Shown here piece by piece: positions 1 through 6,172 of a DNA stretch of 10,072 nt (position 1 is the stretch's first letter; each line of letters opens with the position of its first letter). Location: contig JALUZN010000183.1 in assembly GCA_027011835.1 (NCBI GenBank), positions 1-10,072 on the forward strand, in the 5' to 3' direction. This stretch comes from Draconibacterium sp. GTDB taxonomy: Bacteria > Bacteroidota > Bacteroidia > Bacteroidales > Prolixibacteraceae. Position numbers and translations under genes: made by a program. Below the pieces are notes generated by a model that had not been told where the DNA came from, ran no database searches, and saw only the letters and a list, made by a program, of their open reading frames with translations.

Positions 1-1550
1 GGAACACCTTTTATGGCATCTGAAAATTTAAATCCATCCACATCTGCTTTATAGAGAGGTAGTGGAGTTGTTTTCCATCCTGTTATCTCATCTCCGTTAA
101 TAGTTACCTTCTCGGTTATTCCTTTATGGTTATTAAGTATGTCGGGACCAAAGTTCACCCGACCAACGTTCTCAACAATTATCTCAAGCTTTGCAGGCAC
201 ATCCTTTATGTCAATACTCAAACTACTTTGTCGGTGACGTCTGTCCAGGCTACCCACCTTTTTCCCATTCACCAAAATAACTGCATAGTCACGCACATTT
301 TTAATTGTCAGTTTCCCTTTAACAGGTTTCTCTATCACCGTTTCGTAATGTATATACCCGAAATCCTGATTAACATCCTCCATTCTTAAAGGCTGCTTTG
401 AATCGTAACGTTTATCGAATGCAGCGGTTAAGGGTGCACTCTCTGACAGAGTCAACTCCTCAATTTCAATGATTGGATTAGGAGCCGGAACATCAGGCAG
501 TGTTTCATCTTTATGCAGATATTTCTGTAGTACATCTCTGAATGCATAATATTTAGGATACTCATTTCCATACTCACCCAGTGGAGCATCAAAATCGTAA
601 CTTGTAGGCTGAGGGGCATAACCATTAGCGGTATTGGCACCATTGGTATACCAGAAATTAGTACCACCGTGAAACATGTATATACTAACCGAAACACCAT
701 TTTTCACCATCCATTCAAACTGTTTTGCAGGTCGTTTATAATCGCGGTACGAGTGAGGTGTTCCCCACACATCAAACCATGCAGGATAAAACTCAGCTAC
801 AAAGTATGGTCCTCCGGGATTAAACTTGTCAATAGCCTTAAAAACATCATCTCCAACTACACCATTTACGGTGGGAAGTGCGCCATCAACACAACCGGCT
901 TTCATCTGTCCTGCCCCATCGCAGGTCATCAGAGGAGTATTAAATCCGGCATCAATTATCATATCTCTCAATTTACCCAAATATACTTTATCGTTGCTGT
1001 AAGAGCCATACTCATTCTCAACCTGAACCATAATTATAGGGCCACCGTTTTCAATTGTTAAATCAGAAAGCTCTTCTCCAAGTCGATGAATATACCTGTT
1101 ACATGCAGCCAGAAATTCCTCATCGTTACTTCTAAAAACCATATCATCGTTTTTAAGTAACCACGATGGGTAACCTCCGAAGTCCCACTCAGAACAAACA
1201 TAGGGGCCGGGGCGTAGTATCACAAACAACCCCTCCTTCTGCGCTAAGCGAACAAATTCGGCAAGATCGGCCTGACCGGAAAAGTCAAACACTCCCGGCT
1301 CACGTTCGTGAAAGCTCCAAAAAACGTAAGTTGAAATAGTGTTTAGCCCCATTGCCTTTGCTCTTTTCAACCGGTCTTGCCAATACTCCTTAGGAATACG
1401 GGGATAGTGCATCTCTCCACTTATGAGTTGAGTCTCCTTCCCATCAATATAAAAGTTTCCATCCTTTATCTCAAATCTTTTAGTCTCATGCTTAGTACAA
1501 GAGGAGATTAAAAGCGTCAATCCAAAAACCAATAAAAATACTCTATTCAT
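1..1550 (-). CDS. GH35 family beta-galactosidase, lipoprotein (3' end beyond window)
   Basis: This enzyme is expected to release terminal galactose from glycans in the cell envelope or periplasm. I translated it by hand from the minus strand: 516 residues are present and the C-terminus is cut by the window edge. Residues 1-18 form a lipoprotein signal (MNRVF, hydrophobic stretch, LLISSC with Cys18). The GH35 TIM barrel runs from about residue 26 to 345. It has the family signatures RPGPYVCSEWDFGG, VQVENEYGSY (acid/base Glu180 in NEYG), VAEFYPAWFDVWG (nucleophile Glu253) and FHGGTNFWYTNGAN (293 onward). The last has Trp where GH35 proteins usually have Gly after TNF. A beta-sandwich-like region follows from about residue 380. 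An in-frame ATG six bases upstream (1556) is possible, but MNRVF gives the cleaner signal peptide. Codon choice (few TCG or CCG codons) differs from the sulfatase and tyrS. The GH35 assignment is firm; the exact substrate is not known. Confidence 0.95.
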   Translation of the reverse strand, partial: MNRVFLLVFGLTLLISSCTKHETKRFEIKDGNFYIDGKETQLISGEMHYPRIPKEYWQDRLKRAKAMGLNTISTYVFWSFHEREPGVFDFSGQADLAEFVRLAQKEGLFVILRPGPYVCSEWDFGGYPSWLLKNDDMVFRSNDEEFLAACNRYIHRLGEELSDLTIENGGPIIMVQVENEYGSYSNDKVYLGKLRDMIIDAGFNTPLMTCDGAGQMKAGCVDGALPTVNGVVGDDVFKAIDKFNPGGPYFVAEFYPAWFDVWGTPHSYRDYKRPAKQFEWMVKNGVSVSIYMFHGGTNFWYTNGANTANGYAPQPTSYDFDAPLGEYGNEYPKYYAFRDVLQKYLHKDETLPDVPAPNPIIEIEELTLSESAPLTAAFDKRYDSKQPLRMEDVNQDFGYIHYETVIEKPVKGKLTIKNVRDYAVILVNGKKVGSLDRRHRQSSLSIDIKDVPAKLEIIVENVGRVNFGPDILNNHKGITEKVTINGDEITGWKTTPLPLYKADVDGFKFSDAIKGV

Positions 1551-1584
1551 GTCCATTATTTGTTTAGTCTCACAAGGTTGTTCT

Positions 1585-1597
1585 TTACAACTTGTAA
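1585..1597. promoter_or_regulatory. Palindrome in the GH35 leader, possible operator
   Basis: TTACAA-C-TTGTAA is a perfect 6-bp inverted repeat with one central base. It lies roughly 7-20 bases downstream of the predicted GH35 transcription start, where a repressor or regulator could bind. The inference rests on symmetry and position only. Confidence 0.3.
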
Positions 1598-1610
1598 TTT
1601 TATTACCATT

Positions 1611-1618
1611 CAAAGATA
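1611..1618 (-). promoter_or_regulatory. Bacteroidota -7 element for the GH35 gene
   Basis: On the minus strand this reads TATCTTTG, an exact match to the Bacteroidota TAnnTTTG -7 consensus. It would start a transcript near 1604, giving a leader of about 54 bases before the GH35 start. A TTTT-rich stretch lies about 20 bases upstream, but there is no clear TTTG -33 box. Confidence 0.55.
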
Positions 1619-1706
1619 TTATTTTAGTTTTAAAACCCGTAGGATTTCTTTACGCCTATTAATAAATACATAACGATGATATTTCGATTGATAATGTTAT
1701 GTTTAA

Positions 1707-1985
1707 AAAACAACCTTTTCCAAGGAAGGAGGCATTTTGCCGAAATCGTTGACTATTACCGACACTGCGCCAGTTATTGGCGACCCACGATTTGCAAATA
1801 CCGGTGGGTTAAATCCTGAAGATTATATTCCTTCGAATGCAGCGGTAGTATAAAACAGGGGTATCGAAATTCAGAAAATTCCGGACAATAAAATTGGACT
1901 CACAATTGGATTAAAAGTGGATGTCGATTTTTTTGGCAACCCAATTTCGGGACTGCCCGATTTTGGGGCTATCGAAATAAAATAG
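1707..1985 (+). pseudogene. C-terminal remnant of a right-handed parallel beta-helix protein
   Basis: Read in one frame this stretch gives a coherent protein tail, with segments such as APVIGDPRFANTGGLNPEDY and, near the end, VDVDFFGNPISGLPDFGAIE followed by a TAG stop at 1983-1985. The closing D-F-F-G-N-P...D-x-G-A-I-E pattern is typical of the last turn of secreted right-handed beta-helix enzymes in Bacteroidota (polysaccharide lyases or hydrolases with pectate-lyase-like folds). An in-frame TAA at 1851-1853 interrupts it, and a stop at 1704-1706 closes the frame on the left. No start codon or N-terminal and catalytic part is present. I infer a truncated, inactivated gene, probably once part of the same glycan-degradation locus. 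The enzyme family cannot be named from the tail alone. Confidence 0.65.
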
Positions 1986-2003
1986 CAATCTTATATTGTC
2001 AAA

Positions 2004-2077
2004 CTTGAAATTATTCAAGAGGAGTTAGACTTATACCGTCACCAGTTGTAGTGACTTTGCAACAATGTTGGGTGCAA
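2004..2077. repeat. Cluster of short inverted repeats in the intergenic region
   Basis: Three dyads lie close together: CTTGAA-ATTA-TTCAAG (2004-2019), GTCAC-N8-GTGAC (2038-2055), and a nested pair in which TTGCA (2057-2061) matches TGCAA (2073-2077) around CAACA-A-TGTTG (2060-2070). None is followed by a T-run, so they are not convincing intrinsic terminators. They could fold as RNA if the region is transcribed toward the ATPase gene. Short dyads like these can also occur by chance in AT-rich DNA. Confidence 0.3.
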
Positions 2078-2119
2078 GCCTGACATAAAGGGTAAAATCA
2101 ATAGTAGCAATAACTTTTA

Positions 2120-2165
2120 GTGAATATTTTCACGTATTAGTATAACTATTGGTGAATGTTTTCAC
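2120..2165. promoter_or_regulatory. Paired GTGAA-N4-TTCAC dyads upstream of the ATPase gene
   Basis: Two near-identical 14-base dyads, GTGAATATTTTCAC (2120-2133) and GTGAATGTTTTCAC (2152-2165), differ at one central base. They repeat at a 32-base interval, about three helical turns, so both would face the same side of the DNA. The second ends 29 bases before the ATPase start. A weak -7-like TTTCTTTG (2175-2182) lies between it and the ATG. Duplicated symmetric sites at this position are typical of operators for a dimeric regulator, possibly autoregulatory. No regulator gene is adjacent. Operator function is inferred. Confidence 0.45.
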
Positions 2166-2194
2166 AAAAAATGCTTTCTTTGTAAGAAAAAATT

Positions 2195-3313
2195 ATGTAT
2201 TTAAGATATTTAGAAAAAGAAATAAAAAAGAGAATTGGGTCGGGAAAGGCAATTGTTTTAATTGGCCCAAGACAAGTTGGCAAAACAACTTTAATAGAAA
2301 CTATTCTCAAAAACAAAGACTATTTACTCCTTGATGGTGATGACCCCAGAACAAAAACATTATTAACAGAACCCAATACGGAGGAAATTCGTTCAATTCT
2401 TGGTAAATATAAATACGTTTTCATCGACGAAGCCCAAAGAATAAAAGGGATTGGACTTACGATGAAAATAATTACAGACAGATTTAAAGATGTTCAATTA
2501 TTTACAAGTGGTTCGTCGTCGTTTGATTTGTCGAACCAAATAAATGAGCCACTAACCGGGCGAAAGTGGGAATATCAATTGTTTCCGATTTCGTGGGAAG
2601 AATATGAAGAACAGCACGGATATTTATATGCCGAACAGCAACTTGAAAACAGATTGTTATATGGATTATACCCGGATGTTTTGAATAATCCGGAAGATGA
2701 AATAAGTGTTCTCAGAAATTTAGTTAACAGTTATTTGTACAAAGACATTCTTTCATTTGCGAATATACAAAAGCCTGAAATTTTGGAAAAGTTAGTTCAG
2801 GCATTAGCATTGCAAATTGGTAGTGAAGTTAATTATTCCGAATTGGCACAGATGGTAAATGCTGATAAAAATACGGTAAGCAAGTATATCGACATCTTAC
2901 AAAAAGGATATATCATTTTTAAATTAGGTAGTTTTAGCCGTAATCTTCGTAACGAAATAAAAATGAACAAAAAAATCTACTTTTACGATAACGGAATTCG
3001 TAATATGATTATCGGAAATTTTAATCCGCTCGAATTAAGAACAGATAAAGGTGCTTTATGGGAGAATTTTTTGATTTCGGAAAGAGTAAAGCAAAACGAA
3101 TACAAGCAAAGTCTTGCACATACATATTTTTGGAGAACCAAACAACAACAGGAAGTAGATTTTGTAGAAGAAAATAGCGGTAAAATTTATGGTTATGAGT
3201 TTAAATGGAATAATAGAAATAAGGTTAAATTGCCTAAAACATTTACAAAAACATATAACGCTGAAAGCAAAGTAATTGACAGAAACAATTTTAGAGAATT
3301 TGTGAGAATATAA
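2195..3313 (+). CDS. AAA-type ATPase with DUF4143-like C-terminus (COG1373 type)
   Basis: This 372-residue protein has the layout of the AAA_14/DUF4143 ATPases, a widespread and poorly understood family. The N-terminal ATPase has Walker A GPRQVGKTT (24-32), Walker B YVFIDEAQ (74-81, Asp78/Glu79) and a sensor-like LFTSGSSSFDL (102-112). A winged-helix-like segment spans about 211-245 (YSELAQMVNADKNTVSKYI). The C-terminal half ends with VDF (Asp322) and YEFKWN (Glu335-x-Lys337), which resembles a PD-(D/E)xK nuclease-fold core. Length matches full members, so the gene appears intact. The start follows an A-rich stretch, usual for this phylum. A sampled 60-base stretch is as low as 22% G+C, against about 48% in the neighbouring sulfatase. 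With flanking decay, this suggests horizontal acquisition. No toxin, antitoxin or transposase partner is adjacent. Biological role unknown; cytoplasmic. Confidence 0.9.
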   Translation: MYLRYLEKEIKKRIGSGKAIVLIGPRQVGKTTLIETILKNKDYLLLDGDDPRTKTLLTEPNTEEIRSILGKYKYVFIDEAQRIKGIGLTMKIITDRFKDVQLFTSGSSSFDLSNQINEPLTGRKWEYQLFPISWEEYEEQHGYLYAEQQLENRLLYGLYPDVLNNPEDEISVLRNLVNSYLYKDILSFANIQKPEILEKLVQALALQIGSEVNYSELAQMVNADKNTVSKYIDILQKGYIIFKLGSFSRNLRNEIKMNKKIYFYDNGIRNMIIGNFNPLELRTDKGALWENFLISERVKQNEYKQSLAHTYFWRTKQQQEVDFVEENSGKIYGYEFKWNNRNKVKLPKTFTKTYNAESKVIDRNNFREFVRI

Positions 3314-3335
3314 AAAGCAAGCACAAAAATATACT

Positions 3336-3410
3336 CAATTCATTTAGACACTCCATTGATTATCAGTACGGTACAAAGATACAACAAACTATTGTTACAT
3401 AAATGAATTG
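3336..3410. repeat. 11-bp perfect inverted repeat bounding a 75-base unit
   Basis: CAATTCATTTA (3336-3346) is repeated in inverted orientation as TAAATGAATTG (3400-3410), with 53 bases between the arms. The unit fills most of the gap between the ATPase and sulfatase genes and encloses a minus-strand promoter motif. The arms could be the ends of a small mobile or residual element, the stem of a long hairpin, or paired protein-binding sites. The spacing and lack of a T-run argue against a simple terminator. Confidence 0.4.
3374..3381 (-). promoter_or_regulatory. Orphan antisense -7 promoter motif
   Basis: The minus strand reads TATCTTTGTAC, an exact and extended match to the Bacteroidota -7 element, but it points toward the 3' end of the ATPase gene and no clear gene lies downstream. 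A 21-codon reading frame (ATG at 3356, stop at 3291-3293, minus strand) starts about 18 bases after the motif and encodes a short hydrophobic peptide. An antisense RNA, a leftover promoter of a lost gene, or chance are all possible. Confidence 0.3.
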
Positions 3411-3441
3411 TTTTTATTGAAAATTTTAAGATCGATGAATT

Positions 3442-5343
3442 ATGAAAAATATTGCACTGCTACTATTCACTCTCGCATTTTTAGTTAGCTGCCAAAAGAA
3501 AGAGTTACCAAAACCCAATATTCTTTGGATAACAATTGAAGATTCGTCGCCACAGTTTTTTGGTTGTTACGGCGATAGCGATGCCCGCACACCGGTAATT
3601 GACAAACTAGCCGAAGAGGGCGTTCGGTTTACCAATGCTTTTTCAACCGGAACAGTTTGCTCGCCCAGTCGCAGCACAATTATTACCGGGGTTCGCACCT
3701 ACAAAATGGGCACCGGAAACCACCGCAGCAATTACGCCATTCCGAAATTTATTCACGGGTTTCCGTACTATATGCAACAACAGGGATATTACGTAACTAA
3801 CAATGCCAAAACCGATTACAATGTAGGCGACGTAAAAAAGTTTACCAAGCAGGCGTGGAACGAAAGCTCAAACAAAGCCGGCTGGTGGAACCGCAAACCG
3901 GGGCAACCGTTTTTTGCCGTTTTTAATTATGCCGATTCGCACCAGTCGAGAACGATGACACTTCCTTTTAAAACCTACAAAAAGATAGTGTGGGATAAAC
4001 TGGCAAAAGACGAGCGAATTGGCGACAACGACTTTAAAATGCCACCTTTTTATAACGACTCGCCCGAAATGCGAAAACAATTTGCCCGTGTTTACAATTC
4101 AATAAAACTTACCGACAATAGAATTGGAGAATTGCTCGACCGATTGGAAAAAGATAATTTACGCGATAGTACTATCGTTTTCTTTTATGCCGACCACGGC
4201 GAAGGAATGCCACGCGGAAAAACCAACGGCATAAATTTTGGATACCGTGTGCCATTTATAATTTGGTTTCCCGAAATGTATAAACACCTCTCTCCGTGGG
4301 GAACAGCCGGAGCAGTTACCGACGAGTTAATCGATTTCGAAGACCTCGCGCCAACACTAATTAGTTTAGCAGGCGGCAAAATCCCCGACTATTTAAAAGG
4401 TCGTATTTTAATGGGTAAAAATCGCTCTGAACCGGTTGACCATCTTACACTTTCGGCCGACCGTTCTGATAATGGAATTGATATGGTGCGTTCCATTACC
4501 GATGGGAAATATGTTTACTCGCGCAATTTTATGCCCTGGATGCCCGAGGCACGTTACATTCGTTATATGGAAATTGGCGACATTAAACAGATAATGCGAA
4601 AAGAGCTGGCTGAAGGAAAACTAAATTTGCTGCAAAAAAGCTTGTTCGAACCGCGTCCGGCCGAGTTTCTTTTCGATATTGAAAACGATTTATGGGAAAC
4701 AAAAAATTTAGTTGGCAACCCCGAATACAAAGAGGTGCTGGCGAAAATGCGAAAACAACTTAACGAGGAGATATTAAATTCGCGCGATGTAATGTTTTTA
4801 CCCGAATACGAAATTGGGTTGATTTCGAAAACCGGAAATGCTTATGAATTCAGATTAGACAGTACACGCTATCCGTTAAAAGAAATTTATGCTGCTGCCT
4901 CGCTTTCGGGCAAGCGCGGAGCCGAAACTGCCATCAGGCAAATTGAGCTACTGCGAAACAAAAACAACATTGTAAGATATTGGGCTGCACTGGGTTTACA
5001 GTGCCAAAATGCTGAAACTTTACACCCTTTTCAGAAAGAAATCATAAGAGCGATGAGCGATAAATATCCGCCGGTAGCAGTTACCGCAGCAGCCATTGCA
5101 TACCGCAACTATAACTATTCCGATGCTGAGAAGAAGCTGATAAAATGGATAAAATCGGACAACCCCGATATTGCGTTAATGGCAATAAATTACCTGTTGT
5201 ATGTCGAGAATAAAGCACCATTTGTTGAAACAGTAAAAGCGATTCACGAAATGCCCGACCGTATTTACAACGTAAAAGCTGCATGTGTCGATTTTTTGGG
5301 AAGTATGGGAATTGTCCCCAATACTTATAATTATAGGAGGTAA
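3442..5343 (+). CDS. Formylglycine-type sulfatase with C-terminal HEAT-like repeats, lipoprotein
   Basis: This 633-residue enzyme should hydrolyse sulfate esters or N-sulfates on glycans outside the cytoplasm. Residues 1-17 form a lipoprotein signal (FLVSC, Cys17). The sulfatase domain (about 24-445) starts with PNILWITIEDSSPQFFGCYG, where Glu33 and Asp34 take the place of the usual metal-binding acidic pair. CSPSR follows, with Cys73 as the residue converted to formylglycine, then the metal-site YADHGEG (Asp251, His252) and Lys260 in PRGK. Residues about 478-620 form paired helices rich in Ala and Leu that look like HEAT repeats. The overall sequence resembles proteins annotated as heparan N-sulfatase (SGSH-like, possibly SulfAtlas S1_8), but the substrate is not established. 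Maturation needs an anaerobic sulfatase-maturating enzyme encoded elsewhere. With the GH35 enzyme it points to use of a sulfated glycan. The start gives a complete signal peptide. Confidence 0.92.
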   Translation: MKNIALLLFTLAFLVSCQKKELPKPNILWITIEDSSPQFFGCYGDSDARTPVIDKLAEEGVRFTNAFSTGTVCSPSRSTIITGVRTYKMGTGNHRSNYAIPKFIHGFPYYMQQQGYYVTNNAKTDYNVGDVKKFTKQAWNESSNKAGWWNRKPGQPFFAVFNYADSHQSRTMTLPFKTYKKIVWDKLAKDERIGDNDFKMPPFYNDSPEMRKQFARVYNSIKLTDNRIGELLDRLEKDNLRDSTIVFFYADHGEGMPRGKTNGINFGYRVPFIIWFPEMYKHLSPWGTAGAVTDELIDFEDLAPTLISLAGGKIPDYLKGRILMGKNRSEPVDHLTLSADRSDNGIDMVRSITDGKYVYSRNFMPWMPEARYIRYMEIGDIKQIMRKELAEGKLNLLQKSLFEPRPAEFLFDIENDLWETKNLVGNPEYKEVLAKMRKQLNEEILNSRDVMFLPEYEIGLISKTGNAYEFRLDSTRYPLKEIYAAASLSGKRGAETAIRQIELLRNKNNIVRYWAALGLQCQNAETLHPFQKEIIRAMSDKYPPVAVTAAAIAYRNYNYSDAEKKLIKWIKSDNPDIALMAINYLLYVENKAPFVETVKAIHEMPDRIYNVKAACVDFLGSMGIVPNTYNYRR

Positions 5344-5408
5344 TATTAATTTTCCTGCAAAATAAGTTTTCAATAAATTCTCATCGGGATTTTTTGCTTT
5401 TGAAATTG

Positions 5409-5416
5409 TAGCTTTA
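5409..5416 (+). promoter_or_regulatory. Possible weak -7 element for pepE
   Basis: TAGCTTTA is a one-base departure from TAnnTTTG and lies 21 bases before the pepE start. TTTTG sequences occur upstream, but not at the usual -33 spacing. Readthrough from the sulfatase gene, which ends 94 bases before pepE, is an alternative. Confidence 0.25.
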
Positions 5417-5437
5417 TGGTATTAAAACTTCAACGCT

Positions 5438-6145
5438 ATGAAACTACTACTGATAAGCAACTCGACAATGCCGGGCGAGCCCTATTTGGATTACCCCAAA
5501 AATGAGATTAAAAAAATTTTAGGAGATAAACCGATAACAGCGGTTTTTATTCCTTATGCAGCTGTAACATTCTCTTTCGACGAATATTGCGAAAAAGTGG
5601 AAGAGCGCTTTGCCGAAATCGGGCATCACATTGTTGGAATTCACACATTTAAAAACCCCGTTAAAGCAATTGAAAATGCCGATGCCATTGTTGTTGGTGG
5701 CGGAAATACGTGGCAACTGGTTCGAATGTTGCACGACCGGAAACTGATGAATCCTATTCGCGAAAAAGTTTTTAACGAAACGCCTTACATTGGGTGGAGT
5801 GCCGGCTCGAATGTTGCCTGTCCCACTATACGAACAACCAACGACATGCCCATTATCGATCCAAATGGTTTTGATTGCATCGGACTTGTTCCTTTTCAGA
5901 TTAATCCGCACTATCTAGATGCCAATCCGGAAGGGCACGGCGGCGAAACACGCGAGCAACGAATTGAGGAGTTTATCGAAATAAATCCTGAAATTTATGT
6001 TGCCGGACTTCGCGAAGGAACAATGCTAAAACTTGAAGACAAAAAGCTCAAGCTAATTGGAAATCGCAAATGCCGTATTTTTAAAAAGGGGGAAAACCCT
6101 ATTGAACTTTCTGGAAGCGACGATTTTAATTTCCTGCTTCTGTAA
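5438..6145 (+). CDS. pepE: Peptidase E, alpha-aspartyl dipeptidase (family S51)
   Basis: A cytoplasmic serine peptidase that cleaves dipeptides with an N-terminal aspartate. At 235 residues it matches the family length (E. coli PepE is 229). The nucleophile elbow GWSAGSN places the catalytic Ser at 121. Asp136 (TTNDMP) and His158 (NPHY) fit the Ser120/Asp135/His157 set of the enterobacterial enzyme, each shifted by one. Other family signatures are ISNSTMPGE at the N-terminus and VVGGGNTWQL (85-94). No signal peptide is present. It lies downstream of the sulfatase on the same strand, and its 3' end converges with the acyl-CoA ligase 27 bases away. Identification is secure; co-transcription with the sulfatase is uncertain. 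Confidence 0.95.
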   Translation: MKLLLISNSTMPGEPYLDYPKNEIKKILGDKPITAVFIPYAAVTFSFDEYCEKVEERFAEIGHHIVGIHTFKNPVKAIENADAIVVGGGNTWQLVRMLHDRKLMNPIREKVFNETPYIGWSAGSNVACPTIRTTNDMPIIDPNGFDCIGLVPFQINPHYLDANPEGHGGETREQRIEEFIEINPEIYVAGLREGTMLKLEDKKLKLIGNRKCRIFKKGENPIELSGSDDFNFLLL

Positions 6146-6172
6146 TACCAAAAAGAGAATTAATAACAATTC

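Noticed and set aside
126..1061. Reading frames of 82-130 codons inside 126-1061 on both strands
   Set aside because: All lie inside the GH35 gene, which has a clear family match with catalytic residues across this stretch. They are out-of-frame shadows.
2038..2110. Possible structured RNA or group II intron remnant (GTGCAAGCCTGAC-like text)
   Set aside because: Only short dyads are visible. No domain V-like hairpin, reverse transcriptase or tRNA-like fold could be found.
2149..2334. 61-codon plus-strand frame starting MVNVFTKN
   Set aside because: It overlaps the ATPase gene in another frame, including the Walker A codons, and has no recognisable features.
5335..5341. Strong Shine-Dalgarno-like AGGAGGT at the sulfatase stop
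   Set aside because: No start codon with a meaningful frame follows at proper spacing. It is part of the codons for the final Arg-Arg and the stop.
5519..5911. 130-codon minus-strand frame opposite pepE
   Set aside because: It is antisense to the catalytic region of a well-supported gene and shows no domain or signal.
6146..6172. Possible bidirectional terminator between pepE and the acyl-CoA ligase gene
   Set aside because: Only a 5-bp AT-rich dyad (GAATT...AATTC) is visible, with no G+C-rich stem or convincing T-run.
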